Shown in pieces: positions 7,912-15,179 of a stretch of DNA of 21,483 nucleotides. Position 1 is the stretch's first letter; each line of letters starts with the position of its first letter. Source of the stretch: Clostridiales bacterium (GTDB lineage Bacteria > Bacillota > Clostridia > Christensenellales > Borkfalkiaceae); NCBI GenBank assembly GCA_003538975.1, contig DPQQ01000008.1, forward strand, positions 408 through 21,890. Reading direction: 5' to 3'. The notes under the pieces were generated by a model that had not been told where the DNA came from, ran no database searches, and was given only the letters and a program-made list of their open reading frames with translations. The translations under genes were made by a program, and so were the position numbers.

Positions 7912-7956
7912 TAATAAAATAAAGGCTGCCTGCGCCGAATATAAGCGTAGGCAACC
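7912..7956 (-). terminator. Intrinsic terminator inside the leader of the CNNM gene
   Basis: On the minus strand GGTTGCCTACGC and GCGCAGGCAGCC pair (one mismatch, one wobble) around a nine-base loop, followed by TTTATTTTATT. It lies about 90 bases upstream of the CNNM start on the same strand and downstream of a good promoter. That is the arrangement of a transcription attenuator. Confidence 0.75.
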
Positions 7957-8031
7957 TATGTTGTTCGTTGGATATACTGTCCGGATGAGCGTCCATTGAT
8001 GTTCCTTAAAATTTATTACGCTTTACACGTT
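7912..8031 (-). ncRNA. Candidate structured leader RNA (riboswitch-like) of the CNNM gene
   Basis: A transcript of about 120 bases is predicted from the promoter at 8066-8038 to the terminator at 7956-7912. Near its 5' end AAGCGTA (8023-8017) is perfectly complementary to TACGCTT (7949-7943), which overlaps the 5' arm and loop of the terminator. Pairing of these two would close a stem around about 67 bases and block the terminator. The enclosed part holds short self-complementary pieces (GGACGCTCATCC, GGACAGTATATCC) and no plausible gene. I do not recognise a known riboswitch class. A small independent non-coding RNA ending at the terminator is the alternative. The whole 7823-8121 gap holds only this element and its promoter. 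Confidence 0.5.
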
Positions 8032-8037
8032 AATACA

Positions 8038-8066
8038 ATAATAACATAATATACGCTTTTTTTCAA
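8038..8066 (-). promoter_or_regulatory. Promoter of the leader RNA / CNNM unit
   Basis: On the minus strand TTGAAA (8066-8061) and TATTAT (8043-8038) are 17 bases apart. The predicted first base is near 8031. It lies between the nagA stop and the leader, so the CNNM unit does not depend on read-through from nagA. Confidence 0.72.
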
Positions 8067-8121
8067 GATTTTTTACATAAATTATCGTAAAAAATAATAA
8101 AAACAGATTTTTTTTTGTTTT

Positions 8122-9282
8122 TTACGCTTTATATACGGTTTTTCCGCCTATCATGACGGACAAAACGTCGAAATTTTTGCTTAATAAAGTTAAATCGGCA
8201 TTCTTTCCGATCTCGATCGAGCCGGTATTTTCGAATATTTTAAGATTCTTCGCAGGGTTTTCGGTCGCGCTTTTTATAACCGTTTCAAGCGGAACGCCCG
8301 CTTTTAATACGAGATTTTTTATCGCGACGTTCATTTTTAAAACGCTGCCCGCCAAAGTTCCGTCCGAAAGTCTCGCTTCGCCGTTTTTTACGAAAACTTT
8401 TTGTCCGCCGAGTTCCGATTCACCGTCCGAAAGCCCCTTGGCTCTCATCGCGTCGGTTATGAGAATTACTTTATCGCTTTTCATGCCGAATAAAATTCTT
8501 ATCGCGGGATACGAAACATGTATTCCGTCTGCGATAAGTTCGTTGTAAACGTCCGTTAAAAACGCCCCGCCGATAACGCCGGTTTCTCTGTGAGTAAAAG
8601 CTCTCATGGCGTTATATGTATGCGTGGTACAAGAAACGCCTTCCTTCACGGAAGCCGAAAATTCTTCGAAAGTAGCGTTCGTATGTCCCGCCGATACGGT
8701 AATTCCTTTATCTTTAAGATACTGTATAAATCCGTCGTCCGCAAGTTCGGGAGCGACGGTTATCATTTTCACAAGTCTGTCTTTAACAAAAAAATCTTTA
8801 AGATAACATATTTTCGGTTCGAGAATAAATTCTTCGGGCTGCGCGCCGCATTTTACGGGATTTACGAAAGGTCCTTCGAGATGAACGCCTAAAGGTCTTG
8901 CTCCGGTAACCGTTCCGTTTTCTTCCTGCTTGTTATATTTTCCGATAAAACCGTCCGCAGCGGCAAGAGACGCTTTTGTCTTTTCGGGCGAAGCGGTCAT
9001 CGTCGTAAACAAAAACGAAGTAGTTCCCTCTTTTACGAGAGTGTCGGAAATCGTTTTCAGGGCTTTTTCGGTGCCGTCCATGGCGTCCGAACCGCCGGCT
9101 CCGTGGATATGCTCGTCTATAAAACCGGGAACAAGATACGACTTGCAATCAGCTTTGTCGAGACTTTCGGTTATCGCTGAATAATCGTCGCCTATATACG
9201 CGATTCTGCCGTTTTCGATTCCGACAGCTTTTTTATAAAAACCGCCGTTTAAATATACGAGCGAATTTGTAAAGCCTTTCAT
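8122..9282 (-). CDS. nagA: N-acetylglucosamine-6-phosphate deacetylase
   Basis: A 386-residue cytoplasmic amidohydrolase that removes acetate from N-acetylglucosamine 6-phosphate, giving glucosamine 6-phosphate for glycolysis or cell-wall synthesis. Visible motifs: PGFIDEHIHG with H58 and H60; GVHLEGPF with metal ligand E136; VSAGHTNA with H200; THTYNAM with H221; LITDAM with catalytic D277. The length and motif order are those of NagA. The ATG follows GGGGAC. The gene begins 49 bases after the araM-type gene with no strong terminator between, so the two may share a transcript. No nagB lies in the window. Only a weak A/T-rich stem follows the stop, so termination is unclear. Confidence 0.95.
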   Translation of the reverse strand: MKGFTNSLVYLNGGFYKKAVGIENGRIAYIGDDYSAITESLDKADCKSYLVPGFIDEHIHGAGGSDAMDGTEKALKTISDTLVKEGTTSFLFTTMTASPEKTKASLAAADGFIGKYNKQEENGTVTGARPLGVHLEGPFVNPVKCGAQPEEFILEPKICYLKDFFVKDRLVKMITVAPELADDGFIQYLKDKGITVSAGHTNATFEEFSASVKEGVSCTTHTYNAMRAFTHRETGVIGGAFLTDVYNELIADGIHVSYPAIRILFGMKSDKVILITDAMRAKGLSDGESELGGQKVFVKNGEARLSDGTLAGSVLKMNVAIKNLVLKAGVPLETVIKSATENPAKNLKIFENTGSIEIGKNADLTLLSKNFDVLSVMIGGKTVYKA

Positions 9283-9331
9283 GTTTGTCCCCTTGTTTAT
9301 CTTATTTTAAATTTTGCCGTACGCTTACCGT

Positions 9332-10615
9332 TTAGTCTACGGGTTTATAATCTTTTACGAAATCCATATCGAGCATATGAGAAACTCTCTTAAGCGAAAG
9401 TCTTCTTCTCATATACGGATGATACTTAAAACCTTCTTCTACGAATTCTTTCTTTTTGCCTATATCTTTATAAGTAATAGCGCAGCCTGCCTTTTTCATC
9501 GCTTCGAGACATTCTTCGTACGACGGAACGGAAGCTACTATTTCTCTTATCTTTTCCCAGTTCTTTTCGATATCTTCGGGATTTATCGGATCGGTTATAG
9601 TGTCGGGAGTATTGAGTTTTCTGACGTCGGGAGCGAGTTCGCCGTAAACTTCGTAAATTTTATTCCAGTCGTTTACTTCTTTTTTAGCTTTTACATGTTC
9701 GAATTTCGCAAGTTCTTTATAATATTTAAGGATTATGAGAGTCGAAACGCCTACGTCCGTCCCGTGAAAATCCGGAACGAGATTCTGTAAAAGTTCTTTA
9801 CATTCCCAGTAATGCGCCTGAATATGTTCTGTGCCGCTGCCGGGACGCGAAGTTTTGGTAAAACTCATCGCAATGCCGGTTAAAAGAAGCGATTCGAAAA
9901 TCATCCCCGCCGTTTCCTCGTCGTCGGCAGTTACTTTATCGGCCATTTTCATGATATTGTCTACCGCGTAACGGGTAAGATTGCAAACCTTTTCGCAATA
10001 ACTTTCGCCCGTTAAAAGAGCCGAAACCTTCCAGTCGATAATAGCGATATATTTGGATACCATGTCGCCGAAGCCCGCGCTCTTGAGTTCGGCTGGAGCC
10101 GCCGCGAGAATTTTGGTATCGCCGATTATTACTTCGGGACATTTTGCGGGATAAGTTATTTTAAAGCATCCGTCTACTATAGGCGCGCTGTAAGAAGCGA
10201 ACCCGTCCATAGACGGAGCGGTCGCGAAAAGACAGAGCGGCTTATTCTTGTTGGCGCACGCAAGACGGCAGGGATCGTGAACGGATCCCGTACCTACGGC
10301 AATGACGCCTTCTATTCCTTCGTCCAGAAGCTTTTCGACGGATTTTACGTCGTCCATCGTAGCAACTCTTATATTGTCGTAAATTTTAAAAGTCAGATCG
10401 TAGCCTTTAAGCGAATCCACTATTCCGTCAGCCGCTTTGAGCGTATTTTTATCCGCGACGAAAAGGAGTTTTTTCGGGAAATTGTTCTCCGCAAGAATTT
10501 TGCCCGTTTCGTGAACGAGACCGCTGCCGATACGGATGTCTTTTATGTCGCATTCGTGATCCTGCCCACATTCGCAGTTTTTGAAGCCGTCGATAAGTTT
10601 TTTAAAATCAGTCAT
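9332..10615 (-). CDS. araM: sn-glycerol-1-phosphate dehydrogenase (AraM/EgsA family)
   Basis: A 427-residue enzyme of the iron-containing alcohol dehydrogenase superfamily. It reduces dihydroxyacetone phosphate to sn-glycerol 1-phosphate with NAD(P)H. Visible signatures: an N-terminal CECGQDHEC cysteine cluster typical of AraM-like proteins; the nucleotide motif GTGSVHD (108-114); ATAPSMDGFAS (131-141); and metal ligands D184 in SAGFGD, H264 in GTEHIQAH and H284 in FHGTDVG. In Bacillus subtilis the homologue makes the glycerol-1-phosphate used for heptaprenylglyceryl phosphate. The opposite enantiomer, glycerol 3-phosphate, is handled by the operon at 5301-1451. The start follows CGGAG and a good promoter. 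A related dehydro-sugar role cannot be excluded. Confidence 0.9.
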   Translation of the reverse strand: MTDFKKLIDGFKNCECGQDHECDIKDIRIGSGLVHETGKILAENNFPKKLLFVADKNTLKAADGIVDSLKGYDLTFKIYDNIRVATMDDVKSVEKLLDEGIEGVIAVGTGSVHDPCRLACANKNKPLCLFATAPSMDGFASYSAPIVDGCFKITYPAKCPEVIIGDTKILAAAPAELKSAGFGDMVSKYIAIIDWKVSALLTGESYCEKVCNLTRYAVDNIMKMADKVTADDEETAGMIFESLLLTGIAMSFTKTSRPGSGTEHIQAHYWECKELLQNLVPDFHGTDVGVSTLIILKYYKELAKFEHVKAKKEVNDWNKIYEVYGELAPDVRKLNTPDTITDPINPEDIEKNWEKIREIVASVPSYEECLEAMKKAGCAITYKDIGKKKEFVEEGFKYHPYMRRRLSLKRVSHMLDMDFVKDYKPVD

Positions 10616-10647
10616 AATATTTCTCCGTTGATTTTTTGTATATTTTC

Positions 10648-10676
10648 AGTATAACACGCAAAAAAAACAAATTCAA
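10648..10676 (-). promoter_or_regulatory. Promoter of the araM-type gene (and probably nagA)
   Basis: On the minus strand TTGAAT (10676-10671) and TATACT (10653-10648) are 17 bases apart, about 25 bases upstream of the expected leader start. It is divergent from the promoter of the FliB-like gene, about 165 bases away. Confidence 0.72.
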
Positions 10677-10839
10677 TATTTTTTGCGTTATTTTGCTCCA
10701 ATGCCGAATATCCGTCCCAAAAATCCGTGTAATTGCCCGTTAAAATCGATTTATAGTGCAAAAAACAGCTTATCTTTATCTGTTTTCGTTTAAAAATGTG
10801 ATTTATAACGCTCTTCCCGATTATTTTATAACTTTTACG

Positions 10840-10868
10840 TTGAAAAAATTTCATAAATATATTATAAT
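10840..10868 (+). promoter_or_regulatory. Promoter of the FliB-like gene, placing transcription start at its ATG
   Basis: TTGAAA and TATAAT (10863-10868) are separated by the 17 bases AAATTTCATAAATATAT. Only six bases (TTTCGT) lie between the -10 box and the ATG at 10875. Initiation at the usual distance would therefore fall on the A of the start codon. Confidence 0.75.
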
Positions 10869-10874
10869 TTTCGT

Positions 10875-11861
10875 ATGACAAAACGTTATCTTAACTTTTA
10901 TGAAAATTTTAATTGTCTTGCGGGCGATTGTCCGGACACATGCTGCTCCGGCTGGAATATCGCGCTTTCGGACGAGTTTATTTCCGCTAATCCGAAGTAC
11001 AAAAGGTTTATCCGCAAAAAATGCTTCAAAAACGTAAACGGTCGCTGTCCGCTTTTACAGGAAGACGGACTTTGCGAATATATAGCCGAAAACGGACAGG
11101 AAAATCTTAATTCCGTATGCAAATACCATCCGAGATATTTTTACGATTACGGCGCGGTGAGAGAAGTCTATTTTTCGCTCTCCTGCCCCGAAACGGCAAA
11201 ACTCGTACTTAATTTCAGCGACTTACCCGCAGTCACGATAAAGCCGGAAGTATTTCCTGTCGAGCCTAACGACATCGACTATAACCTTTTTGTTTATGCC
11301 GAAGCCGCTCGGAACGAAATGCTTGAGGTAATAAAATCCGAAGATTATGATATAAAAAGCAAGCTCTCATTTATATATCTTTACGGATTAAAATTAGCTT
11401 TGAACATAAAAAAAGAAAACTACACTTTGCCCGATACCGCAAAATTTGTCCGCATGAGCAAGTTTTACAACGTTCTCACCGAGAAGAACGCCTTAAAAAT
11501 TTATTCCGTTCTTAAAAAATGCGACTGTACGAGAAGCTCTCTCCACAAAGTCACCGGAACAGCTCTTGAAAACGAAAAGTTTTCCTTTAATGAATTTACC
11601 GGAATAAACAATCTTTTATATGCGTTCGTATTCGACGGGATACTCAAAGCCGCCGTTTACGAAGACGTTTTGTCCGAAGTAAAATACATTTTATCAAGCT
11701 TTATTTACTTCATGACGGCGAGCGGGTTTTCGGAAGAAGTCTATAAAAATTCACCTTCTCCGCTACATGAAAAAATCGTTACCGACTATGTGAGAGAAAT
11801 CGAACACGACGATAAAAATTTATCGCTTATAAATAACTCTCTTAAAAATTTCGCCTTCTGA
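10875..11861 (+). CDS. FliB-like protein (flagellin lysine-N-methylase family)
   Basis: A 328-residue soluble protein. The N-terminus has the family signature: aromatic YLNFYENFNC followed by CLAGDCPDTCCSGW (C14, C19, C23, C24). A second cysteine set is GRCPLLQEDGLCEYI and SVCKYHPRYF (C50, C58, C67, C82), then C104 in LSCPETAKL. Such clusters suggest a bound metal or Fe-S centre, as in related YkgJ-type proteins. In Salmonella FliB methylates flagellin lysines. Many clostridial homologues occur without flagellar genes, and none are in this window, so the real substrate is uncertain. The N-terminal signature begins right at this ATG, so the start is fixed. There is no Shine-Dalgarno sequence, and the promoter position implies a leaderless mRNA. 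A terminator follows. Confidence 0.85.
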   Translation: MTKRYLNFYENFNCLAGDCPDTCCSGWNIALSDEFISANPKYKRFIRKKCFKNVNGRCPLLQEDGLCEYIAENGQENLNSVCKYHPRYFYDYGAVREVYFSLSCPETAKLVLNFSDLPAVTIKPEVFPVEPNDIDYNLFVYAEAARNEMLEVIKSEDYDIKSKLSFIYLYGLKLALNIKKENYTLPDTAKFVRMSKFYNVLTEKNALKIYSVLKKCDCTRSSLHKVTGTALENEKFSFNEFTGINNLLYAFVFDGILKAAVYEDVLSEVKYILSSFIYFMTASGFSEEVYKNSPSPLHEKIVTDYVREIEHDDKNLSLINNSLKNFAF

Positions 11862-11895
11862 TTTTACGATAAAATATTACCGTATTTTTTACGTA

Positions 11896-11937
11896 GAGCA
11901 ATAAAATCGCTTTATTTTCGATTTTGCTCGTTTTTTT
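11896..11937 (+). terminator. Terminator of the FliB-like gene
   Basis: GAGCAATAAAATCG pairs with CGATTTTGCTC (with a small bulge) around a short loop, followed by GTTTTTTT. It starts 35 bases after the stop codon. Confidence 0.72.
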
Positions 11938-12013
11938 GAAAAACGTAGGAAATTTCAACCCGAACAGTCTTTGTTTACACCTGCGATAAACGATTATACC
12001 AGACATAATTACA

Positions 12014-12050
12014 TCAAAAAAAAGGAAGTGTTTTACTTCCCTTTTTTGAT
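12014..12050. terminator. Bidirectional terminator between the FliB-like and dCMP deaminase genes
   Basis: TCAAAAAAAAGGAAGT and ACTTCCCTTTTTTGA pair around GTTTT, with T-runs on both strands. It lies between two converging genes and serves mainly the minus-strand dCMP deaminase, since the plus strand already has a terminator at 11896-11937. Confidence 0.82.
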
Positions 12051-12153
12051 TATAAAAAATGTACATAAAAGAAAAATGATGATCGGTTTATTCCGATGTC
12101 CCGACGATTATTTTCGGGTAAAAAATCTCATTTTAAAATAAAGAATTTTTATT

Positions 12154-12615
12154 TTAATTCTTTTCGAGATCTTCGTATTTTATAAGTTCCATCCCCGCTT
12201 CTTTAAAAAGCCTTAACGAAAATTCGTCCGGATAGCCATACTTGTATATAACCTTTTTTATACCCGAATTTATTATAATTCTCGCGCAGATAACGCACGG
12301 CTGATGGGTACAATAAAGCGTTGCTCCCTCAACCGAAATACCGAGCTTCGCCGCCTGACAGATGGCGTTCTGTTCCGCATGGACCGCATAACATACTTCC
12401 TGACGGGTACCGGACGGAATATTCATTTCGCGTCGTAAGCACACTCCCCTGTCTTTGCAGCTCTCTATACCGGCGGGCGCGCCGTTGTAACCGGTTGTTA
12501 AAATTCTTTTGTCCTTTACTATGACAGCGCCTATATGTCTGTTTTCCTGAAAGCAACTCGACCAGGTAGATACGAGTTCAGCCATTTCCATAAATCTTTT
12601 ATCCCATTTATCCAT
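12154..12615 (-). CDS. dCMP deaminase (ComEB/deoxycytidylate deaminase family)
   Basis: A 153-residue cytoplasmic zinc enzyme converting dCMP to dUMP, the precursor for dTMP synthesis. The catalytic signature is complete: VHAEQNA with H79 and the proton-shuttling E81, and QPCVICAR with C107 and C110. The substrate-side segment TGYNGAPAGIESC (41-53) is the dCMP-deaminase pattern rather than that of cytidine or tRNA deaminases. The length is usual for the family. The ATG follows AAGGAGA. It is a single-gene unit with its own promoter and a 5' leader of about 115 bases. Next to the ribosome binding site the leader contains GGTAAA and TTTACC able to form a hairpin. Confidence 0.93.
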   Translation of the reverse strand: MDKWDKRFMEMAELVSTWSSCFQENRHIGAVIVKDKRILTTGYNGAPAGIESCKDRGVCLRREMNIPSGTRQEVCYAVHAEQNAICQAAKLGISVEGATLYCTHQPCVICARIIINSGIKKVIYKYGYPDEFSLRLFKEAGMELIKYEDLEKN

Positions 12616-12737
12616 ACAGATCTCCTAAGGTAAATTACAAAAGTTTTACCTGTGTTTTATTTTTTGTTTTTATCATTCTGTCATATTCTATATTTACATA
12701 TAGTTTAATATTTTAATTGAAACTTTTTACGAGTGAT

Positions 12738-12766
12738 ATTATACCATAACATATTAGCTTTTTCAA
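12738..12766 (-). promoter_or_regulatory. Promoter of the dCMP deaminase gene
   Basis: On the minus strand TTGAAA (12766-12761) and TATAAT (12743-12738) are 17 bases apart. The 12616-12977 gap otherwise holds the leader of this gene, A/T-rich sequence and the groESL control region. Confidence 0.8.
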
Positions 12767-12891
12767 CGATTTTCGGAATTTTTTATTTATTTTCGCTACA
12801 TTTTTTAATTATTTTCGCAATATATATTTATGTGTGCTGCAATAAAAAATCAAACCGAATAGAAATAATTTGAAAAATTTTAAAAAAACAG

Positions 12892-12919
12892 TTGACTTTT
12901 TATTCAAGTCGGATATAAT
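12892..12919 (+). promoter_or_regulatory. Promoter of groES-groEL
   Basis: TTGACT (12892-12897) and TATAAT (12914-12919) are 16 bases apart, directly upstream of the CIRCE operator. Transcription should start near 12926, so the operator lies in the first transcribed bases. Confidence 0.9.
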
Positions 12920-12931
12920 TAAAGATAGTTG

Positions 12932-12958
12932 TTAGCACTCTGCACAAAAGAGTGCTAA
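12932..12958 (+). promoter_or_regulatory. CIRCE operator (HrcA binding site)
   Basis: TTAGCACTC, nine bases, GAGTGCTAA: a perfect CIRCE inverted repeat. In Bacillota the heat-shock repressor HrcA binds it to shut off groESL. hrcA itself is not in the window. Confidence 0.98.
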
Positions 12959-12977
12959 AATCAAGGAGGCAATTATT

Positions 12978-13262
12978 ATGAAAATAGTTCCGTTATTCGA
13001 TAAAGTGGTAGTCGAACCCGCAGAATCGGAAGAAACGACGAAAAGCGGTTTCATACTTCCGTCCGCTTCTCAGGAAAAGCAGCAACTCGCTAAGGTAATC
13101 GCGGTAGGCCCCGGCGGCGTAATCGACGGTAAAGAAGTCGTTATGCAGGTTAAAGTCGGTCAGACCGTTCTCTATTCAAAATACGCCGGTTCGGATTTCA
13201 AACTCGACGGCAAAGAAGTTACTATTATCAGACAATCCGACATTCTTGCCGTTGTCGAATAA
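12978..13262 (+). CDS. groES: Co-chaperonin GroES
   Basis: A 94-residue co-chaperonin whose seven-subunit ring caps GroEL. It begins MKIVPLFDKVVVEP and contains the mobile loop EETTKSGFILPSA (about 18-30) that contacts GroEL. VIAVGPGG and the TVLYSKYAG segment follow, and it ends SDILAVVE. The length is standard. AAGGAGG lies nine bases before the ATG. It is the first gene of the HrcA/CIRCE-controlled operon. Confidence 0.98.
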   Translation: MKIVPLFDKVVVEPAESEETTKSGFILPSASQEKQQLAKVIAVGPGGVIDGKEVVMQVKVGQTVLYSKYAGSDFKLDGKEVTIIRQSDILAVVE

Positions 13263-13323
13263 CTTTAACTTCCCCGCTTTAAATTAAAAGCGGATTAAAA
13301 TAACCATTAAGGAGGATTTTATC

Positions 13324-14943
13324 ATGGCTAAACAGTTAAAACACGGCGAAGAAGCAAGAGCAGCTCTCGAAAAGGGTGTGGATACTCTTGCAAATACCGT
13401 TAAAATCACATTAGGTCCCAAAGGCAGAAACATAGTTCTCGATAAAAAATTCGGAGCTCCTCTCGTAACCAACGACGGCGTTACCATCGCCAAAGAAATC
13501 GAACTCGAAGATCCGTTTGAAAATCTCGGCGCGGCAATGGTCAAAGAAGTTTCGACCAAAACAAACGACGTTGCGGGCGACGGCACCACCACAGCCCTCG
13601 TTCTCGCGCAGGCAATCGTTAAAGAAGGTCTTAAAAACGTCGCTGCGGGCGCAAACCCCATAATAGTTAAAAAAGGCATTATGAGCGCAGTAAAAGTCGT
13701 TACGGATAAGCTTCACGACATATCAACCCCCGTTACGAATAAAACTTCGATAGCGCAGGTAGCTTCCATTTCCGCCGGCGACGAAGCCGTAGGCGAACTT
13801 ATTTCGGACGCTATGGAAAAGGTCGGTAAAGACGGCGTTATCACCATAGAAGAAAGCAAAACGATGAAAACCGAACTTACTTCGGTCGAAGGCATGCAGT
13901 TCGACAGAGGCTACGCGTCCGCATATATGGTTACTAACACCGATAAAATGGAAGCCGTTCTCGACAACCCCGCCATTCTTATCACCGACAGAAAGATTTC
14001 GTCCATACAGGAGATTTTGCCCGTCATCGAACCCCTCGCACAGCAAGGTCAGAGACTTCTGATCATTGCCGAAGACGTTGAAGGCGACGCTCTCGCAGCT
14101 CTCGTCGTAAACAAACTGAAAGGCGTATTCAACTGCGTTGCCGTAAAAGCGCCCGGATTCGGCGACAGACGTAAAGCAATGCTCGAAGATATAGCGGTTT
14201 TAACCGGCGGTCAGGTCGTTTCGAAAGATCTCGGGATCGAATTCAAGGACGTCACCCCCGACATGCTCGGCAGATGTTCTTCGGTTAAAGTCGACAAGGA
14301 TAATACCACAATCGTTGGCGGTGCGGGCGATCCCGCGGCTATCGAAGCGAGAAAGGCTGCCATCAAAGAACAGATTAAAGTCACCACTTCCGATTATGAT
14401 AAAGAAAAACTTCAGGAACGTCTTGCCAAGCTCGCCGGCGGCGTAGCCGTTATCAACGTAGGCGCGGCTACAGAAATCGAAATGAAGGAAAAGAAGCTCC
14501 GTATCGAAGACGCGCTCAATGCGACGAGAGCGGCAGTACAGGAAGGCATCGTTCCCGGCGGCGGAATAGCACTTATCACCTGCATTCCCGAACTCAAAAA
14601 GTATGCCGAAACTCTTAACGGCGACGAAAAGACGGGCGCTCTCATCGTTCTTAAAGCATTGGAAGCACCTATCAGACAGATTGCAGAAAACGCAGGTCTC
14701 GACGGCGCGATAATTCTTCACGAAGTTCTTAAAGCGAATAAAAAGAATTACGGTTTCAACGCCCTTACCGACGAATACGTCGATATGGTCGAAGCCGGCA
14801 TCATCGATCCGACGAAGGTTACCCGTTCCGCTCTCGAAAATGCGGCTTCTGTCGCTTCGGTACTTTTAACTACCGAAAGCATAGTTGCCGATATTCCCGA
14901 ACCCGCTCACAGCGAACCCCAGATGAACGGCGGAATGTACTGA
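13324..14943 (+). CDS. groEL: Chaperonin GroEL
   Basis: A 539-residue chaperonin that folds proteins in an ATP-driven double ring. Visible landmarks: ITLGPKGRN (28-36) and AGDGTTTA (84-91) with ATP-site residue D86; the apical-domain segment VKAPGFGDRRKAMLEDIAVLTGG; and VGAATEIEMKEKK..IEDALNATRAAVQEG of the lower equatorial/intermediate region with the catalytic aspartate near 398. The C-terminus is short, ending MNGGMY instead of repeated GGM units. GGAGG precedes the ATG. It lies 61 bases after groES in the same operon. Confidence 0.98.
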   Translation: MAKQLKHGEEARAALEKGVDTLANTVKITLGPKGRNIVLDKKFGAPLVTNDGVTIAKEIELEDPFENLGAAMVKEVSTKTNDVAGDGTTTALVLAQAIVKEGLKNVAAGANPIIVKKGIMSAVKVVTDKLHDISTPVTNKTSIAQVASISAGDEAVGELISDAMEKVGKDGVITIEESKTMKTELTSVEGMQFDRGYASAYMVTNTDKMEAVLDNPAILITDRKISSIQEILPVIEPLAQQGQRLLIIAEDVEGDALAALVVNKLKGVFNCVAVKAPGFGDRRKAMLEDIAVLTGGQVVSKDLGIEFKDVTPDMLGRCSSVKVDKDNTTIVGGAGDPAAIEARKAAIKEQIKVTTSDYDKEKLQERLAKLAGGVAVINVGAATEIEMKEKKLRIEDALNATRAAVQEGIVPGGGIALITCIPELKKYAETLNGDEKTGALIVLKALEAPIRQIAENAGLDGAIILHEVLKANKKNYGFNALTDEYVDMVEAGIIDPTKVTRSALENAASVASVLLTTESIVADIPEPAHSEPQMNGGMY

Positions 14944-14963
14944 TAACTTTTAGTAAAAATCAT

Positions 14964-14996
14964 AAAAAAAGCGGAACGCAAAGTTCCGCTTTTTTA
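14964..14996 (+). terminator. Terminator of groES-groEL
   Basis: AAAAAGCGGAAC and GTTCCGCTTTTT pair around GCAAA, followed by further T residues. It begins 20 bases after the groEL stop. Confidence 0.92.
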
Positions 14997-15026
14997 TTAA
15001 CTTTTTGTTTATGAACTTTATAAAAT

Positions 15027-15179
15027 TTACTCTTCCGTTCTCCTGTTTTTTCTTACCGTTTCGACAAACCGCAAAACGTCTTCTGGCGCTTCGTGAGCGT
15101 ATAAAAGTCCGTAAGGAATGGAATAATTCCATTCGACCGGAATCGTAACGAGAGCGGAATAAACATTTCCGCATACCAT
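15027..15179 (-). CDS. Small ORF of 50 residues, possible gene remnant
   Basis: Read on the minus strand, this frame gives MVCGNVYSALVTIPVEWNYS at its start and ends APEDVLRFVETVRKNRRTEE. Codon choice (GTC, GAA, ACG, CCG) resembles the real minus-strand genes nearby. The same frame stays open upstream without an ATG for about 35 codons, reading LPGNKLFFHC just before the methionine. The protein-like sequence may therefore be the tail of a longer, decayed gene, with CxxC residues around the junction. No Shine-Dalgarno sequence precedes the ATG. I do not recognise a family. Confidence 0.35.
   Translation of the reverse strand: MVCGNVYSALVTIPVEWNYSIPYGLLYAHEAPEDVLRFVETVRKNRRTEE

Noticed and set aside
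7086..7922. Plus-strand open frame of 278 codons opposite the CNNM gene
   Set aside because: Antisense shadow: extremely serine/isoleucine-rich, no ribosome binding site, and the minus strand encodes a full CNNM-CBS-CorC protein.
7912..8031. 6S RNA or a known ion riboswitch as identity of the leader RNA
   Set aside because: At about 120 bases it is short for 6S RNA, and I could not find the conserved cores of the M-box, Mn, NiCo, fluoride or c-di-GMP classes in it.
8098..8121. A/T-rich stem AAAAAC/GTTTTT after nagA as a terminator
   Set aside because: Only A-T pairs plus one C-G pair, too weak to support a call.
10612..10881. Minus-strand open frame of 89 codons upstream of the araM-type gene
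   Set aside because: It covers the promoters of both the araM-type and FliB-like genes, has no ribosome binding site, and its sequence is low-complexity K/F/I/N-rich like translated intergenic DNA.
14200..14721. Minus-strand open frame of 173 codons inside groEL
   Set aside because: Antisense to a perfectly conserved groEL; F- and C-rich with no start signal.
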